Assembly: GCA_030847615.1 (NCBI GenBank)
Contig: JAUMIR010000015.1
Span: forward strand, 9,441,501-9,505,500
From: Gambelia wislizenii
Lineage: Eukaryota; Chordata; Lepidosauria; Squamata; Crotaphytidae
DNA length: 64,000 bases
Direction of reading: 5' to 3'
Below are positions 32,656 to 43,606 of the stretch, piece by piece (the first letter of the stretch is position 1; each line of letters starts with the position of its first letter). Both the position numbers and the translations under genes were made by a program. A model generated the notes under the pieces. The model did not search any database and was not told where the DNA came from. It saw only the letters and a list, made by a program, of their open reading frames with translations.

Positions 32656-34015
32656 ATGGGGCCTAAACGGACAACAAAACAGCGCCACGTTCAGGACCCA
32701 ACACCTCCTGCGGGGGAGCAGCCTACAGGGGGGGGACTCGCCTGGGGAGCAGGGGGTGGTCCCCCCAGGGGGTGAGCCTGGGTCCAGCTAGTTGACAAAT
32801 GGGACCATACCCCAGCCCATGCCGATGGAGGCCCACCGCTCCCCTGTGGAGGCCTTCGGAGCCTCGGCACTCACCTTGGGAGACATCATGGGGGTACTGA
32901 ATGTACTGGTCCAGAAAGTGGACGCAAATAAGGCTCCCCCTCCCACGGCGCGGGAGGAGGGGCAGGTGCTCCCGGTGGCTCTGAGCATGGAGCCCAGCAC
33001 GTCATCCAGTGGCAGTGGAGAGCCAAGGCGATCCAGATCCAGGGGTCGGAGCGGTTCAAGAGACTCCGGACGCTCTGAGTCACGGGGTTCAGCGTCGCGG
33101 CAGCGCAGCGGATCTGGTGGAGGACGCAGTCCACAGAAGAAGAGGTGGAGGTCGCACTCCGGGTCGTCGTCAGGTGAGTCTTCTGACGAGGACAAGTACA
33201 GGTATTGGGAAAAGGGGTCTTTCAAGCCAGGCCTACCAGGTTGGGCCCTCAAGCTCCGGAAGGCCAGGCAAAAGGCAGCCGAGGAGCGAAGGGCCGCAGG
33301 GGCCGCGGCCGGGGGGGAAGAGCTCAGGGAGGCCAAATCCAAGGAGGACCCACCGGGGGGCCATCTAGATCAGATAGTGCGTTCCAAGATTCTGCAGGGC
33401 TACTATGTTGATGTGTTCTCCTTGGCTGCACCCCCGGGTGAGGAGGCCAGGGTTCACAGGAGCGAAAAGAAGGAAAAAGAGAAAGCTAGCCCGGAGACTG
33501 TGGAACGCACTTTTGCCAACTGGCTCAGTGGCTACGCGGTCTTCATGGGGGTAGTGGCGCTGGTTTTTCCGGAGCGGGCCTGGCACCTGATCAACCATCT
33601 CCGTCAGGTGATCACGGTCAGGTCTCAGGCGGGGGACGCCAATGCCATCATGTATGACATTGAGTGTAGGAAGAAAGCTTCCAGATCTCCCATGCACAGA
33701 TGGGAAACCATTGACTACCCTACCTGGCTGCAGGCCACTGGGCCGGGCCGACGGGAGAAGAGTGATCCCCCCAAGGCCAATCGCAAAAAGGAGGGGAAGA
33801 AGCCGGTGTGCTGGGAGTACAACGGGGGCAAGTGCTCCCGGTACAAGTGCAGGTTCGACCACTCCTGTGACAGTTGTGGGGGTGGTCATCCGAGGGTCAA
33901 CTGTTCCCGCCAAGGGGGTGGAAGCCAGTCCTTTCGGAACAGCTGCCCTGCCTCAGGTGGTGCCAGAAGAGAGGCAGGGTCTGGAGGTAGCACCAATGCC
34001 ACCACATCCAAATGA
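32656..34015 (+). pseudogene. Ngaro-2 gag-like protein, frameshifted near start
   Basis: ATG 32656 opens MGPKRTTKQRHVQDPTPP, similar in character to the Ngaro-3 gag start (MAPKARRGG), but hits a stop at about 32774 amid G-runs. The main frame (from 32819, MPMEAHRSPVEAFG) runs to 34015: a Ser/Arg-rich segment (about residues 60-130), a conserved core (ILQGYYVDVFSL; ERTFANWLSGYAVFMGVV) and a C-terminal Cys/His cluster CWEYNGGKCSRYKCRFDHSC followed by DSCGGGHPRVNCS. The role inferred from the family is RNA binding and particle assembly. The frameshift suggests it is not intact, unless initiation occurs downstream. Confidence 0.75.
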
Positions 34016-35639
34016 GGGGACCTGCGGGAGCGGGGTGTGTGGTCGCATGGCGGCAACCCCAATAAAATTGGGGGCCATGCGACCCTTCCTAGCCGTATAT
34101 CCCAAGAGGGAGGCGGCGGCTTATCTGGCCGCGGGCTTTGAATTGGGCTTTCGTATACCTTTCCAGGGCCCAAGGGAGGCATCCACCTCAGGCAACCTAA
34201 AGTCAGCGGCGCAGCTGCCGGAGGTGTTGGCCCGAAAGATTGGGAAAGAGCTGGAGGCGGGCCGCATGGCTGGCCCATTTGAGGAACCTCCCATGCCCAA
34301 TCTGCGGGTCTCGCCACTCGGGGTGGTTCCCAAGAAGGCCCCCGGGGAATTCCGGCTCATACACCACTTGTCTTATCCAAAAGGGGCTTCTGTCAATGAT
34401 GCCATTCCTCCAGAGCTATGCACGGTCCGGTATGCGTCATTGGACCATGCCATCCAGCTCTTGCAGAGCTGTGGTCCAGGGGCCCTTATGGCCAAGTGTG
34501 ACATTCAGTCGGCATTCCGGCTGTTACCAGTGCATCCGGACAATCATTGCCTGCTGGGCTTCAAATTCCAGGATAAGTGGTACTATGACATGGCATTACC
34601 GATGGGCTGCTCCATCAGCTGTGCAGCCTTCGAGACCTTCAGCACATTCCTACAATGGGCGCTGCAGCACAGGGCAGGCTCGCCTTTTGTCACCCACTAC
34701 CTGGATGACTTCCTCATGATGGGCCCCGCCGGGGGGGAGGAATGTGGGTTCTTGCTCTCTTCTTTTCAGGCACTGGCGGAGGAGCTCGGAGTCCCCTTGG
34801 CACCAGATAAGATGGTGGGCCCTTCTACGTCCCTGGTGTACCTGGGAATACAGCTGGATTCTGTGGCGGGAGTCTCCAGGCTTCCTGACGACAAGATCGA
34901 GGGACTGAGGGGGATGCTGGTCGACCTTCGGCGAAGGGAGAAAGTCACGCTGAAGGAGGCCCAGTCACTGCTGGGACATCTCAATTTTGCATGCAGGGTA
35001 GTCTCACCAGGGAGGGCCTTCTGCGCCCGCATCGCGCGGCTCACAGGGGGAGTGAGGGCCCGACACCACCGCATCCGCCTGATGAGAGGGGTCAAGGAGG
35101 ACATGGGGGTCTGGCTGGAGTTCCTGAGAAACTACAATGGGATCTCGGCCTGGCAGGGGAGGCTGAACCTGGAGGCCGGCCTGCAGGTGCACTCGGATGC
35201 GGCAGGCAGTCTAGGTTTCGTGGTATATTACAATGGCCACTGGTGTGCACAGCCATGGCCGCAGGCATGGTCTGCATCTGGCCTGGTGAGGGATCTCACA
35301 TTCCTGGAATTCTTTCCCATCCTGGTGGCACTTGTGATATGGGGGGAGGAATTCAGGGACAAAAGGGTGTGTTTCTGGTGTGACAATCAAGCAGTGGTGA
35401 GCATCATCAACAGGCAGTCCTCCAGGTCTGACAGGGTGATGCGACTGGTGCGCCGGTTCGTACTCACATGCCTTGAGTCCAACATCACGTTCCACGCCCG
35501 TCACATCCCGGGCGTGGATAACGGGATTGTGGATGCCTTATCTCGATTTCAGGAGGAGCGTTTCCGACAGCTGGCCCCCGAAGCCGACGAGTCGGCTACC
35601 CCGTTTCCAGCGGACCTCTGGAACCTTGGGAGCGATTAG
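33642..35639 (+). CDS. Ngaro-2 reverse transcriptase-RNase H, open
   Basis: The frame is open from ATG 33642 (inside gag, +1 relative to it); domain homology begins near a second ATG at 34047. RT motifs: VSPLGVVPKKAPGEFRLIHH, LMAKCDIQSAFRLLPVHP, ALPMGCSISCAAFETFS, FVTHYLDDFLMMG (catalytic YLDD) and KMVGPSTSLVYLGIQLD. RNase H: LQVHSDAAGSLGFVVY (Asp), LTFLEFFPIL (Glu), CFWCDNQAVVSI (Asp) and DNGIVDALSRFQ (Asp), so all acidic residues are present. There are no internal stops over 665 codons. No methyltransferase follows. The stop TAG overlaps the first base of the recombinase frame. Confidence 0.88.
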   Translation: MPSCMTLSVGRKLPDLPCTDGKPLTTLPGCRPLGRADGRRVIPPRPIAKRRGRSRCAGSTTGASAPGTSAGSTTPVTVVGVVIRGSTVPAKGVEASPFGTAALPQVVPEERQGLEVAPMPPHPNEGTCGSGVCGRMAATPIKLGAMRPFLAVYPKREAAAYLAAGFELGFRIPFQGPREASTSGNLKSAAQLPEVLARKIGKELEAGRMAGPFEEPPMPNLRVSPLGVVPKKAPGEFRLIHHLSYPKGASVNDAIPPELCTVRYASLDHAIQLLQSCGPGALMAKCDIQSAFRLLPVHPDNHCLLGFKFQDKWYYDMALPMGCSISCAAFETFSTFLQWALQHRAGSPFVTHYLDDFLMMGPAGGEECGFLLSSFQALAEELGVPLAPDKMVGPSTSLVYLGIQLDSVAGVSRLPDDKIEGLRGMLVDLRRREKVTLKEAQSLLGHLNFACRVVSPGRAFCARIARLTGGVRARHHRIRLMRGVKEDMGVWLEFLRNYNGISAWQGRLNLEAGLQVHSDAAGSLGFVVYYNGHWCAQPWPQAWSASGLVRDLTFLEFFPILVALVIWGEEFRDKRVCFWCDNQAVVSIINRQSSRSDRVMRLVRRFVLTCLESNITFHARHIPGVDNGIVDALSRFQEERFRQLAPEADESATPFPADLWNLGSD

Positions 35640-36715
35640 TGCTGCAAGGAGTGGCGGATTCCTTGGCGCCTTCAACTCAAGCCAGTTATGAGAGGGCAGC
35701 CTCTCAGTTCCTGGCATTCCGATGGCAACAAGGCTACGGGACATCGTGGCCGACATCGGAACGGGAGGTATTGCATTACCTGGCCACTCTGAAGGAACAG
35801 GGACGGGCGTCTAGAACCATCGCGGGGCACGTGGCGGGCATCTCCTTCTTCAGTAAAGCGGCAGGCCACGGGGATCCATGCAACACCTTTTTGGTGAGGA
35901 AGGCTCTGGAGGGCTGGAGAAGGGTGACACCGAAGGTAGTGGACAGGAGGCGCCCAGTGTCCTTTGAGACGCTTGCCCGGCTGGTGGGCTTGCTACCCTC
36001 AATTTGCCACTCCGCTTACGAGGCGCTGCTGTTCAGAACAGCGTACACCACGGCATTCTTCGGGGCCCTGAGAGTTGGAGAGGTGGTCTGTGCCTCCAAA
36101 CGAGACGCATCGGGCAGGGCACTACAGCGGCACGATGTGACCATCTCTGGCAAAGGCATGACGCTGCGCATCCGCCGGTCTAAGGCTGACCAGCGCGGCC
36201 ATGGGACAACTCTTCACCTGCAGAAGATCGCGGGCACGTGCCCGTGCCCGGTCACCTGTATGCTGGAGTTTCTGCATGTGCGGGGGTCGTCAAAGGGCAC
36301 CCTTTTCCAGCACCAGGACGGGATCCCGCTCACGAGATATCAGTTTGTGGGCGTGCTGAAGAAGGCTTTGACGCGAATGGGACTGCCAGCAGAAGAATTC
36401 GGCAGCCATTCCTTCCGCATAGGGGCCGCTACCATGGCAGCAGAAGGGGGCCTGTCAGCAGAAGCCATCATGAAGCTGGGCCACATACATCCGGCCAGAG
36501 CGAGGGGCCCCGTCAGGGCAGGGACCTGCTGCGGGCCTCTAGGGCTGCCTGTTGTTGAAGGGATGGTTGGCGGAAGGCGTTTCCGGGGGGGAAAGCCTTG
36601 TTGGCGGATGTCATGGGTCGTGATAGGGAAGGAGGTCAGGGGTCTCCATCAAGTGCAAGTTCAAGTGCTAGTCCAAGTTCAAGTTCAACTTCAGGGGAGA
36701 CCCCGCCCCTTATGA
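35639..36715 (+). pseudogene. Ngaro-2 tyrosine recombinase lacking its catalytic Tyr region
   Basis: The open frame starts at the RNase H stop (no ATG at the very start). Motifs: SQFLAFRWQQGYG (N-terminal domain), TAFFGALRVGEVVCAS (catalytic Arg), LRIRRSKADQRGHG (Lys region) and GSHSFRIGAATMAAEGG (HxxR), then EAIMKLGHIHPARARGP. Ngaro-1 and Ngaro-3 continue GRWKSxxYxxYVRP here; this copy diverges right after LGH, so the Trp and nucleophilic Tyr are missing. The remaining codons to 36715 do not resemble recombinase. A deletion or rearrangement near 36480 is the simplest explanation. Confidence 0.8.
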
Positions 36716-36930
36716 TTAACGGCTTGTTTTCAGGGGAGGAGAGGGAGTCGGGTAGACAGCCCGGCCAATGGCCCTCTCCTCCAGGGTGTCAGCATGGGCT
36801 GACAGGTCTTGGCCCACATGGATGGGCTCAAGAAAAGGGATCACGACCCAGACATTGCCACCAACCATCTAGCCAAAATTGCGGCCAAATTTTATTGCCA
36901 AAAAACATGTATTCACTAACCTGTATCTAA

Positions 36931-37660
36931 CCTATGTTTTTCTGAAGATGTAACCAAAATATAATCTTTGTATACAAGAACAAGTGTGGAGTTTTCATTC
37001 GAAGGGGTGGAGGGGTCGTACGGTCTGGGTCCGCAAAACCCTTCCATTTCAATTTCCTGCCCTGGGATTGGGTCCTGACACACACTCCTCCCATTCACTC
37101 ACCTTACTGTCCATCACACATATTATTACTCTTTACAGTATCTGCTGATTCAGTAATCTGCAGTTGGTGATGGCAGGAGGTGGACAGGGAAGGACAGGAG
37201 GAGGAGAGCTCCCCTTTGTTCTCCCTTCCCTGTGGGGGGTTCCAGCAGCATGGCGGAGGTGGTGAGAGGTGGACAGGGGAGGAGGAGAAGAGCTCACCTC
37301 CTTTCTCCCTTCCCAACAGAGGGTTATGGCAGTGTAGTGGAGGCAGCAGGGGGCTTCAGTTCCCTCCACTCCTGTCTGCCTTACCCACTCTTTGTGGTAG
37401 TAACCCACTGGACTGCCTTCCTCTTCCTTCCTCTTCCTCCTTCTTCCTTTCCTGCCTGCCTCTCTTCCTTCCTTCTCCTACTCCATAACATTTTCTCCCC
37501 CCATCCCAGAGCATTCACTACTATCAGTGGTTTTCAGTATTTGTGGGGACCCCTGGAACCAATCCCTCACCGATACGGGGGTGCTACTGTATATTACTTG
37601 CTGAAAATGCACATGTTTTTAAACCGAAACCTCAATCAATGACATATAAAAAGAGGAACA
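36931..37660. other. No gene; short GA/CT-rich minisatellite
   Basis: Two degenerate copies of a unit of about 75 bp (GGTGGACAGGG, GAGGAGAGCTC, TTCTCCCTTCCC) lie at roughly 37175-37320. The rest is unclassified. The open frames on both strands are low-complexity translations. Confidence 0.5.
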
Positions 37661-37679
37661 AGCTGGATTACTTTAGAAT

Positions 37680-37685
37680 TTTATT
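37680..37685 (-). terminator. Candidate polyadenylation signal of gene C
   Basis: AATAAA on the minus strand, 555 nt beyond the gene C stop codon. It is the first canonical signal I see downstream. Confidence 0.5.
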
Positions 37686-38239
37686 TAAATATGATTGAAA
37701 AGACATTCAGTATCAAGAGGAAAAAATAACATCTCATGCTTGACAGACAAATAGGCATCCCTCCTTCAGGAAGCTGGAGTCTGGGGGAAAAATTAAAGGG
37801 AAAAATCTTTAATTTTTAATTTAATTTTTAATTAAAAATATTAAAGGGAAAATCATAGAATCATAGATGAGAAGAAGCTAATGACTTCTTGAAGGAGGGA
37901 GGTTGAAAGCTTGAATTTTTTAGTTCAAGAGGAAAGCAAGACAGCAAAATCTGGTTTGTTACTGATGATGTTCTTTCAACTGGAAACTTCTACCCAGTTA
38001 GAGGAAACATTCTAAATAAATGAAGAGGAAGAAATTAATAAGGAAAGGAAGAGGAAATGGAGGCCATGGTAGTAGTGGAAGAACAGAAAGATTTTGGAAG
38101 GACAAGTGAAGACTTTGTGCAATCCTTTGACTGAAATAATGTAACTTGGAAGCCTGGAGAACTGGTGTTTTCTTTCAGCATGTCATTGAAACTATGGAAC
38201 TGGTGGCCCTGTAGTCTTGTTCATACTATTGATGTCTCC

Positions 38240-38881
38240 TTAGCATTTCGTGCCACAACAGCCCTTGCTCTGGGTCTTGCAACAGGACTTCACTGGAGGG
38301 CAGCATGGTGCACAGATAGTCTGGCAACAGTCAAGGTTACTGCAGCAGGAGTCACTGCAAGGTTGCTTGCAGGAGGAGTCACTACAGGATTGTTTGCAGC
38401 AGGAGTCACTGCAAGTCTTTTTGCAGGAGGAGTCGCAGCAAGATTGCTTGCAGGAGGAGTCACTACAAGATTGTTTGCAGCAGGAACCACTGCAAGAGTT
38501 TTTGCAGGAAGAGTCACAGTAAGATTGTTTGCAGGAGGAGTCGCAGCAAGATTGCTTGCAGGAGGAGTCGCAGCAAGATTGTTTGCAGCAGGAGCCACTG
38601 CAAGGTTTTTTGCAAGAGGAGTAAAAGCAAGATTGTTTGCAGCAAGATTTGGAACAGGGGTCACAGCAGGATTGGCTGGAACAAGGTTTGGTGCAGCAGC
38701 ATGGGTCACAGCATGTCTGGCTGCAGCAGGGGGAGCAACAAACTGGGATGTAGCAGCAGGGGTTGCAGCAGGATTGCTGGCAACTGTCAGGAGAGCAGCA
38801 GGACTGTTCACAACAATAGGGCACAGAACAGCACAGGAGTACAGTACCACAGCATGAAGAGCAACAGTCACTATCACACAT
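38240..38881 (-). CDS. Gene C: cysteine-rich structural (corneous/KRTAP-like) protein, 213 aa
   Basis: A 213-residue protein with 70 Cys (about one third) plus abundant Ser and Lys and almost no hydrophobic core. Residues 1-78 form a CC-pair-rich head (MCDSDCCSSC; PYCCEQSCCSPDSCQQSCCN). Residues 79-177 are eleven copies of a nonapeptide like SSCKQSCCD. Residues 178-213 form a tail ending KGCCGTKC. Such proteins are expected to be disulfide-crosslinked components of cornified epidermal cells (epidermal differentiation complex type); this is inference from composition and gene structure. No signal peptide or membrane segment is visible. The ATG is 21 nt after a splice acceptor (TTCCATTTCAG|CTC, exon 2 from 38902), and exon 1 is proposed at about 42.25 kb. 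Long antisense and alternate-frame ORFs are by-products of the repeat. Confidence 0.88.
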   Translation of the reverse strand: MCDSDCCSSCCGTVLLCCSVPYCCEQSCCSPDSCQQSCCNPCCYIPVCCSPCCSQTCCDPCCCTKPCSSQSCCDPCSKSCCKQSCFYSSCKKPCSGSCCKQSCCDSSCKQSCCDSSCKQSYCDSSCKNSCSGSCCKQSCSDSSCKQSCCDSSCKKTCSDSCCKQSCSDSSCKQPCSDSCCSNLDCCQTICAPCCPPVKSCCKTQSKGCCGTKC

Positions 38882-39944
38882 TTTTGTGGAGTGAAAGCAG
38901 AGCTGAAATGGAATAAAAACACAATTATATTTATTTAAATGGAAGCAGAAGTATTTGGGTGAGAAAGAAGGATTTATGGGAGATTGAACATGATTCTAAA
39001 AATGCATGGAATGTTGAAGTAGACTCAAGAAACTACTGATTTTGGGATGATGAATATGCTCTTTTGAAAAACCCCCATGATCACACAGTTGGCTTGTTCA
39101 TGCCTGTTCACTTCTTTCATTAGGCAGCTACCTCTCCTATTCTTTTTTTTTTATTTTAATGATTAAGGAACTCAGTATCATGATAGAAGCAACCAGGGAT
39201 CCCTGAAGGATAAAAACAACACTCAGGGAGCTTATAGCCATAGGGATATCATGACAAAGCCTTATAAAGCTGGGAACAGTGCTTTTCACAGGCAGCAACA
39301 ACATGCTTACATCTTGCAGACTTCTTTTTCCGAAGAAGCAGTCTTTTCTTATTTTGGATCAGGTTTGCAAACTTCATTTTTGCTTGCTCACTTACAATGA
39401 AAAATTCACTTTGGAGCTCAGGCAGGAACCATTTTAGTAATGGTCCCTGGAATATTTGTTCAGAGTACTGATATTTCACAAAGAAGACTTACTATTAAGT
39501 ATGTGGATAAGAGCTAGTACACTTGGGATAATCCATTCACCCCAAACATTTTATCATTAAGTAGGATGCTCACAATATTTTTTTCCAAACCAAAACAACC
39601 ACCAAGCTTATGATTTAGAAATATACCTTACAGTGCATGCTAAACACAGACAGCACATTGCTGTTTAGCATAAAAACAGCCATTTCTTCACATGCTCTAA
39701 ACTTTGGATGGCCAACTATCAGGGTTTGGGGGCCACATACATGCTCCAGTGTATCTCAAAGGGCTGCATTCCCCCTTTCATACCATGAAATAATCATGTT
39801 ATCCCAAAATGACTTAAAGGGAGGGGGAAATTCCACCATGCTCTGGGAACAACATGGAGCAAAACTATGGTAAAATTAAAGGTAAAAAAAGAAATCATTT
39901 CCTGTGAATCCCAGGGGCCATTGTTGATGTTGCTGATGTTGCTA

Positions 39945-40310
39945 CTACTGTTGCAATTGTGGGTCTTCAAGATGACTCTGAGTTATGACCACCAGATCCT
40001 AGCAATTTCTTGTCAAGATTTACTCAGAAGAATCATAGAATCATAGAATTGCAGAATTGGAAGAGACCACGAGGGCCATCCAGTCCAACCCCCCTGCCAC
40101 GCAGGAAATCTTGATCAAAGCATCCCCGACAGATGGCAATCCAGCCTCTGTTTCCTGTTGCCTTCCTCTGAAGCTGACAGATTGTTATTTCACCAGAATG
40201 CTATTTGACCAGGGGTTTTCCATGCGTGAGCAGAGATTCAAACCCCAGTCTACAGGTGTCCTGATCCAAAACTCAAACCAGTAAACCACACTGCCCCTAA
40301 GGGACCAAAA
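39945..40310 (-). mobile_element. tRNA-headed SINE split by a CR1 3' end
   Basis: The plus strand shows a body segment (CTTCAAGATGACTCTGAG) at 39965-40028, then a CR1 3' end, then TTGCCTTCCTCTGAAG, a B-box-like GAGATTCAAACCCCAGTC (reverse orientation) and CTCAAACCAGTAAACCACAC up to about 40300. The tRNA-like head is at the high-coordinate end, so the SINE is on minus. Its body resembles that of the 5S-headed SINEs in this window. Confidence 0.6.
40029..40152 (-). mobile_element. CR1 3' end inserted in SINE
   Basis: Signature CR1 3' UTR on the minus strand (plus: AATCATAGAATCATAGAATT, GGGCCATCCAGTCCAACCCC, GATGGCAATCCAGCCTCTG). Confidence 0.85.
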
Positions 40311-42231
40311 AAACTAACAAACAAACAAAAAACGGGCCACGCTTTCCCCACCATTCCTCTCAAGTAAGGTCACATACTATTAGAAGTCTCTTATCATGTG
40401 TGATTATTGGTCCATCTATCCCACTGTCCCCTACTATCACTGACAATGCCCCCATCATCTGCCACCTGATTCACAGAGTCAGACTGAGGCCTTCTTTGTG
40501 CAAGGCAGAGATTAGAACTCAACCTGTATGAGTTCTTTAATATGGAGGAATTGTTACCTGCTCTGATACCTCCCACTCTTTCACAATTCATTAATTGAAT
40601 ATATTTCATGAATTGGTTTATTATTGGCATTCCATGTGGTGGGTAGCAGACCAGAGACTCCCAAGTACAAGGAATCAAGGTTTTCTCAGAAAACCTAAGG
40701 AAGTAGCCAGCACAAATTCCTAAAAGACATACCAGAGTAATGATTAAGCGAACTCCCCTGGAACTTATGAATTAGGGTGAAAATAAGTTAATTCTTCAGG
40801 ATGTACATAGAAGTAAGTCATCCGCTAATGCAATCAAGGTAGTTGGGCACTCATTGCCTTGCAAAACGGCTTTTTCCTCACAACTTTCCCCAAACAACAG
40901 AAGTTTTCCTGAAACCCATCAGTTTTAATGTTTCATTCATGATTGTTAACACATCCGGAGGATCCATTGCTTAATCCTGGGAAACTCTGGCAGACATTCT
41001 ATTTCACTCAAAACACTTCTTCAGGGGGAATATTGATTACACATATCACCCCAAAATATCACCAAAGTGTGCACCAAAGTACTACCAGAGGCCTTTACTC
41101 TAATTGTTTTCTGGGTCATCTGGGGCTTCAGGCTGTTCTTCTCTGCACGAATCTCTACTTGTTGGACAGGTATAGTATAATCCATCATGCTGAACTCTAT
41201 TCCTCTGTCCCAATATTTCCTACTTTATTTGATAGCCTTGTGTGAGTTCTTGAAGCCTGAGTGTGTGTATGCATGTATGTTTTTCTCTGATTATTTTTCA
41301 TTAAAAAAAATTGATTTTATTTCCTGGCTTGGAGACTCCTCAGTGACTACCAGATTACATAGGTCAAAAGAACCTGCCATTTCCCCACCTCTCACAGCCA
41401 CTATTTGAGCTAATTAACATTCCCCATAGAAATATTGATTTTTGGTAGACACACATGGAGTTCCTATGGACATCAGTAATTAGGGTAACAGAATGGATGA
41501 TGAATGGATGACTTGCCCAATTTTGCTTGCTCCCACACTGTTCAGAAAGCCTTTTCAGTGTCTTTCCAACATTGTCTGCAAATTTTTGCAAATTCTTACA
41601 AAAGCAGTGAATCAAAAAAAAAAAAAATCTCATTCATCCCTACCTAGGGTTTTGAGGTCATGGATATCACAGGCCCTGAGATCTGAGGGATAAAACCTGA
41701 GACCCGAGAACAATGCCTTGTGATGTCATAGGGGGTGGACCCTGATAATCTCATTAAGATTAATACATTAAGCATTAACTACAACTGTATAGAGTATGCC
41801 ATTCAAATAAAAATCACCAATCTAACAAATGAATAATACACACACTTTTCAGGCCAGCAAGCTCACTGTGAGTTACCTCCCCTTCACTGTAAAGACTGAA
41901 GAAGAGGGTCTAGGCTCTGAGATCTGGGAACCTATATCTCTCTTCTCCATACAAAATGGAGGAGAAGTGGACATTTTGACTGGGCTGGCATGGCAGCATT
42001 CTAAGAATATCTCACCTACATCCATGGTTTTCAGCTTTTAGTCCTCCAGATATATTCATCTTTAGCTCCCAGAATCCATGACCCTTGGCCATGCTGCCTG
42101 GGGCTTCTGGGACTTGAAGGCCAAAACAATAGGCAAAAGATGTGGAACTTATATTAAATCCCCCATAACTTTTAATATTTCCATTTCCTCTGAAGTACCA
42201 AAATATTAAGGATCAGTTAAATATCTCTTAC

Positions 42232-42307
42232 CTTATAGACAGCAATAGACTGTAAGGTCGATGAAGTGATGTGAACTATAAACTGAAAGATGGGCTTCTT
42301 TATATAT
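42232..42307 (-). promoter_or_regulatory. TATA box and non-coding exon 1 of gene C
   Basis: On the minus strand ATATATAAAG (42307-42298) is followed by a short exon ending CTATAAG|GTAAGAG with the donor at 42232/42231. Joined to the acceptor at 38902 it gives an intron of about 3.33 kb. A 5' non-coding exon and an intron 21-24 nt before the ATG is the known architecture of sauropsid corneous beta-protein and related epidermal genes. The start site is inferred. Confidence 0.65.
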
Positions 42308-43606
42308 CGTTATAAGAACCTTTCCCTGAGGAAGTGAGGTAGCGTCAAACCGTGGCCGATGCTTACTCAGCCATCAAAGTGCATTTCCATCTTCTGCGCC
42401 ATCATCTGGTCTGTGATGCCTTCGTATTTGTTATGAACAAAATATATTTGCATGGTCTGTTATTAAGCTTAGACACAGCTAATAACACAGTAATTTGCTC
42501 CTGAGTCTTAACACACAATCAAAGTGGAATTTAAATAGTGTACATTTTGGATTGGGGACATTCATCCTAGTTGTTGGTCAGGATTGGTTGAAGAGAAAGC
42601 AAAATACTCCCCATTGTCTTATCCTACTGGAAACTGGTGGGATTTCCTCATAATTTCCCTTCACTTCCAACAGGAAGTCCTCTGGGCATTACTCTAATTA
42701 CAATGGTTAAGGAAGATATAAGACATCAGTGGATAATTGACTGTGACTTTAAGACAATATCCATGAGTTGTGATGAGGAAGCATCCAGGCAATGGCTAAT
42801 GGGGTATGACTGTGATACATCCCATTACCAAGGCATTTTTGTCAGGCTGTTGGGACATACTGTAGATTTATCCTGTAAAGAGCTGAAATGTAACCAACTG
42901 TCTGCACAGATCTGCAAAGCTAACTAGCAGCAGTTTGCAGAAACTAGCTGGATAAATGTATCAATATTTGCTGGACTCAGAGCCCAGGAGCTGGGCTGTG
43001 CAGAGCTGAGTTTAAACTTGTTAGTCCTGCTTTGGAGTTCACAATGTGAAGAAGTCCTGTTTTTGGTCTCACTGTGTCTTGTTTAGGATCTCACAGTGGG
43101 AAGATGTTTTTTCTTCTGAATCCTGAATATAACTGTAAATATATTCTTTATTATGCCTGAGTAAAGAGAAGCAGTTTATTTCAGACACAAAGCTATGTGT
43201 CTGTGCCTTTATTTTTATGCCTGAAGGAAGAACACTCTACTGTTTATTTTTGCTGCCTGGATCTGTTTATGTTCCCAGTGTGCATTACCATCTGACAATT
43301 TTATACAAGCCCCAGTTATATCATTCAGCTTCCCTTCAGGTTATGACAAAATAGTTGCCCATTTTATTCATAAATAAATTATACATTTAGCTCAAATACA
43401 TATGAAATTTCAATTTCATATACCACATTAAATACATACTAAATCCACACTGAAATATATTTAAAATATTGAATATATATTTAATATGTTCATACTCACA
43501 ACATATTATATATTTATGTATCTATTTTATATACAGCCTGAACCTTTTAGTTCCAACTAGAATCGACCAATTGAATCAATGGGATTTACTTATATGTTGA
43601 TTTCTG

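Larger units (their letters stand above)
32328..36930 (+). mobile_element. Ngaro-2: tyrosine-recombinase retrotransposon
   Basis: Gene order gag, RT-RNase H, tyrosine recombinase, with no methyltransferase domain after RNase H; this argues for Ngaro rather than classical DIRS1. The left end is placed at an inverted repeat (32328-32368), followed by a TATA promoter. The recombinase loses its C-terminus near 36490, and no hydrolase ORF is seen. The right end is uncertain; the segment to 36930 keeps element-like composition. There is no integrase or aspartic protease, as expected. Confidence 0.85.

Noticed and set aside
38165..38857. 230-codon plus-strand ORF opposite gene C, rich in Ala/Val/Gly repeats
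   Set aside because: It is the antisense reading of the 27-bp Cys-codon repeat (GCA on one strand mirrors TGC). It has no splice, promoter or motif support.
38290..38922. 210-codon minus-strand ORF overlapping gene C in another frame
   Set aside because: Same repeat in a shifted frame (alanine/proline/asparagine-rich). The frame with the correctly placed ATG and gene-family N-terminus is gene C.
39232..39265. TATA-like GCTTTATAAGGC upstream of gene C exon 2 as its promoter
   Set aside because: No usable donor follows within exon distance, whereas the 42.3 kb unit has TATA plus AAG|GTAAGAG conserved in all three blocks. It remains a weaker alternative.
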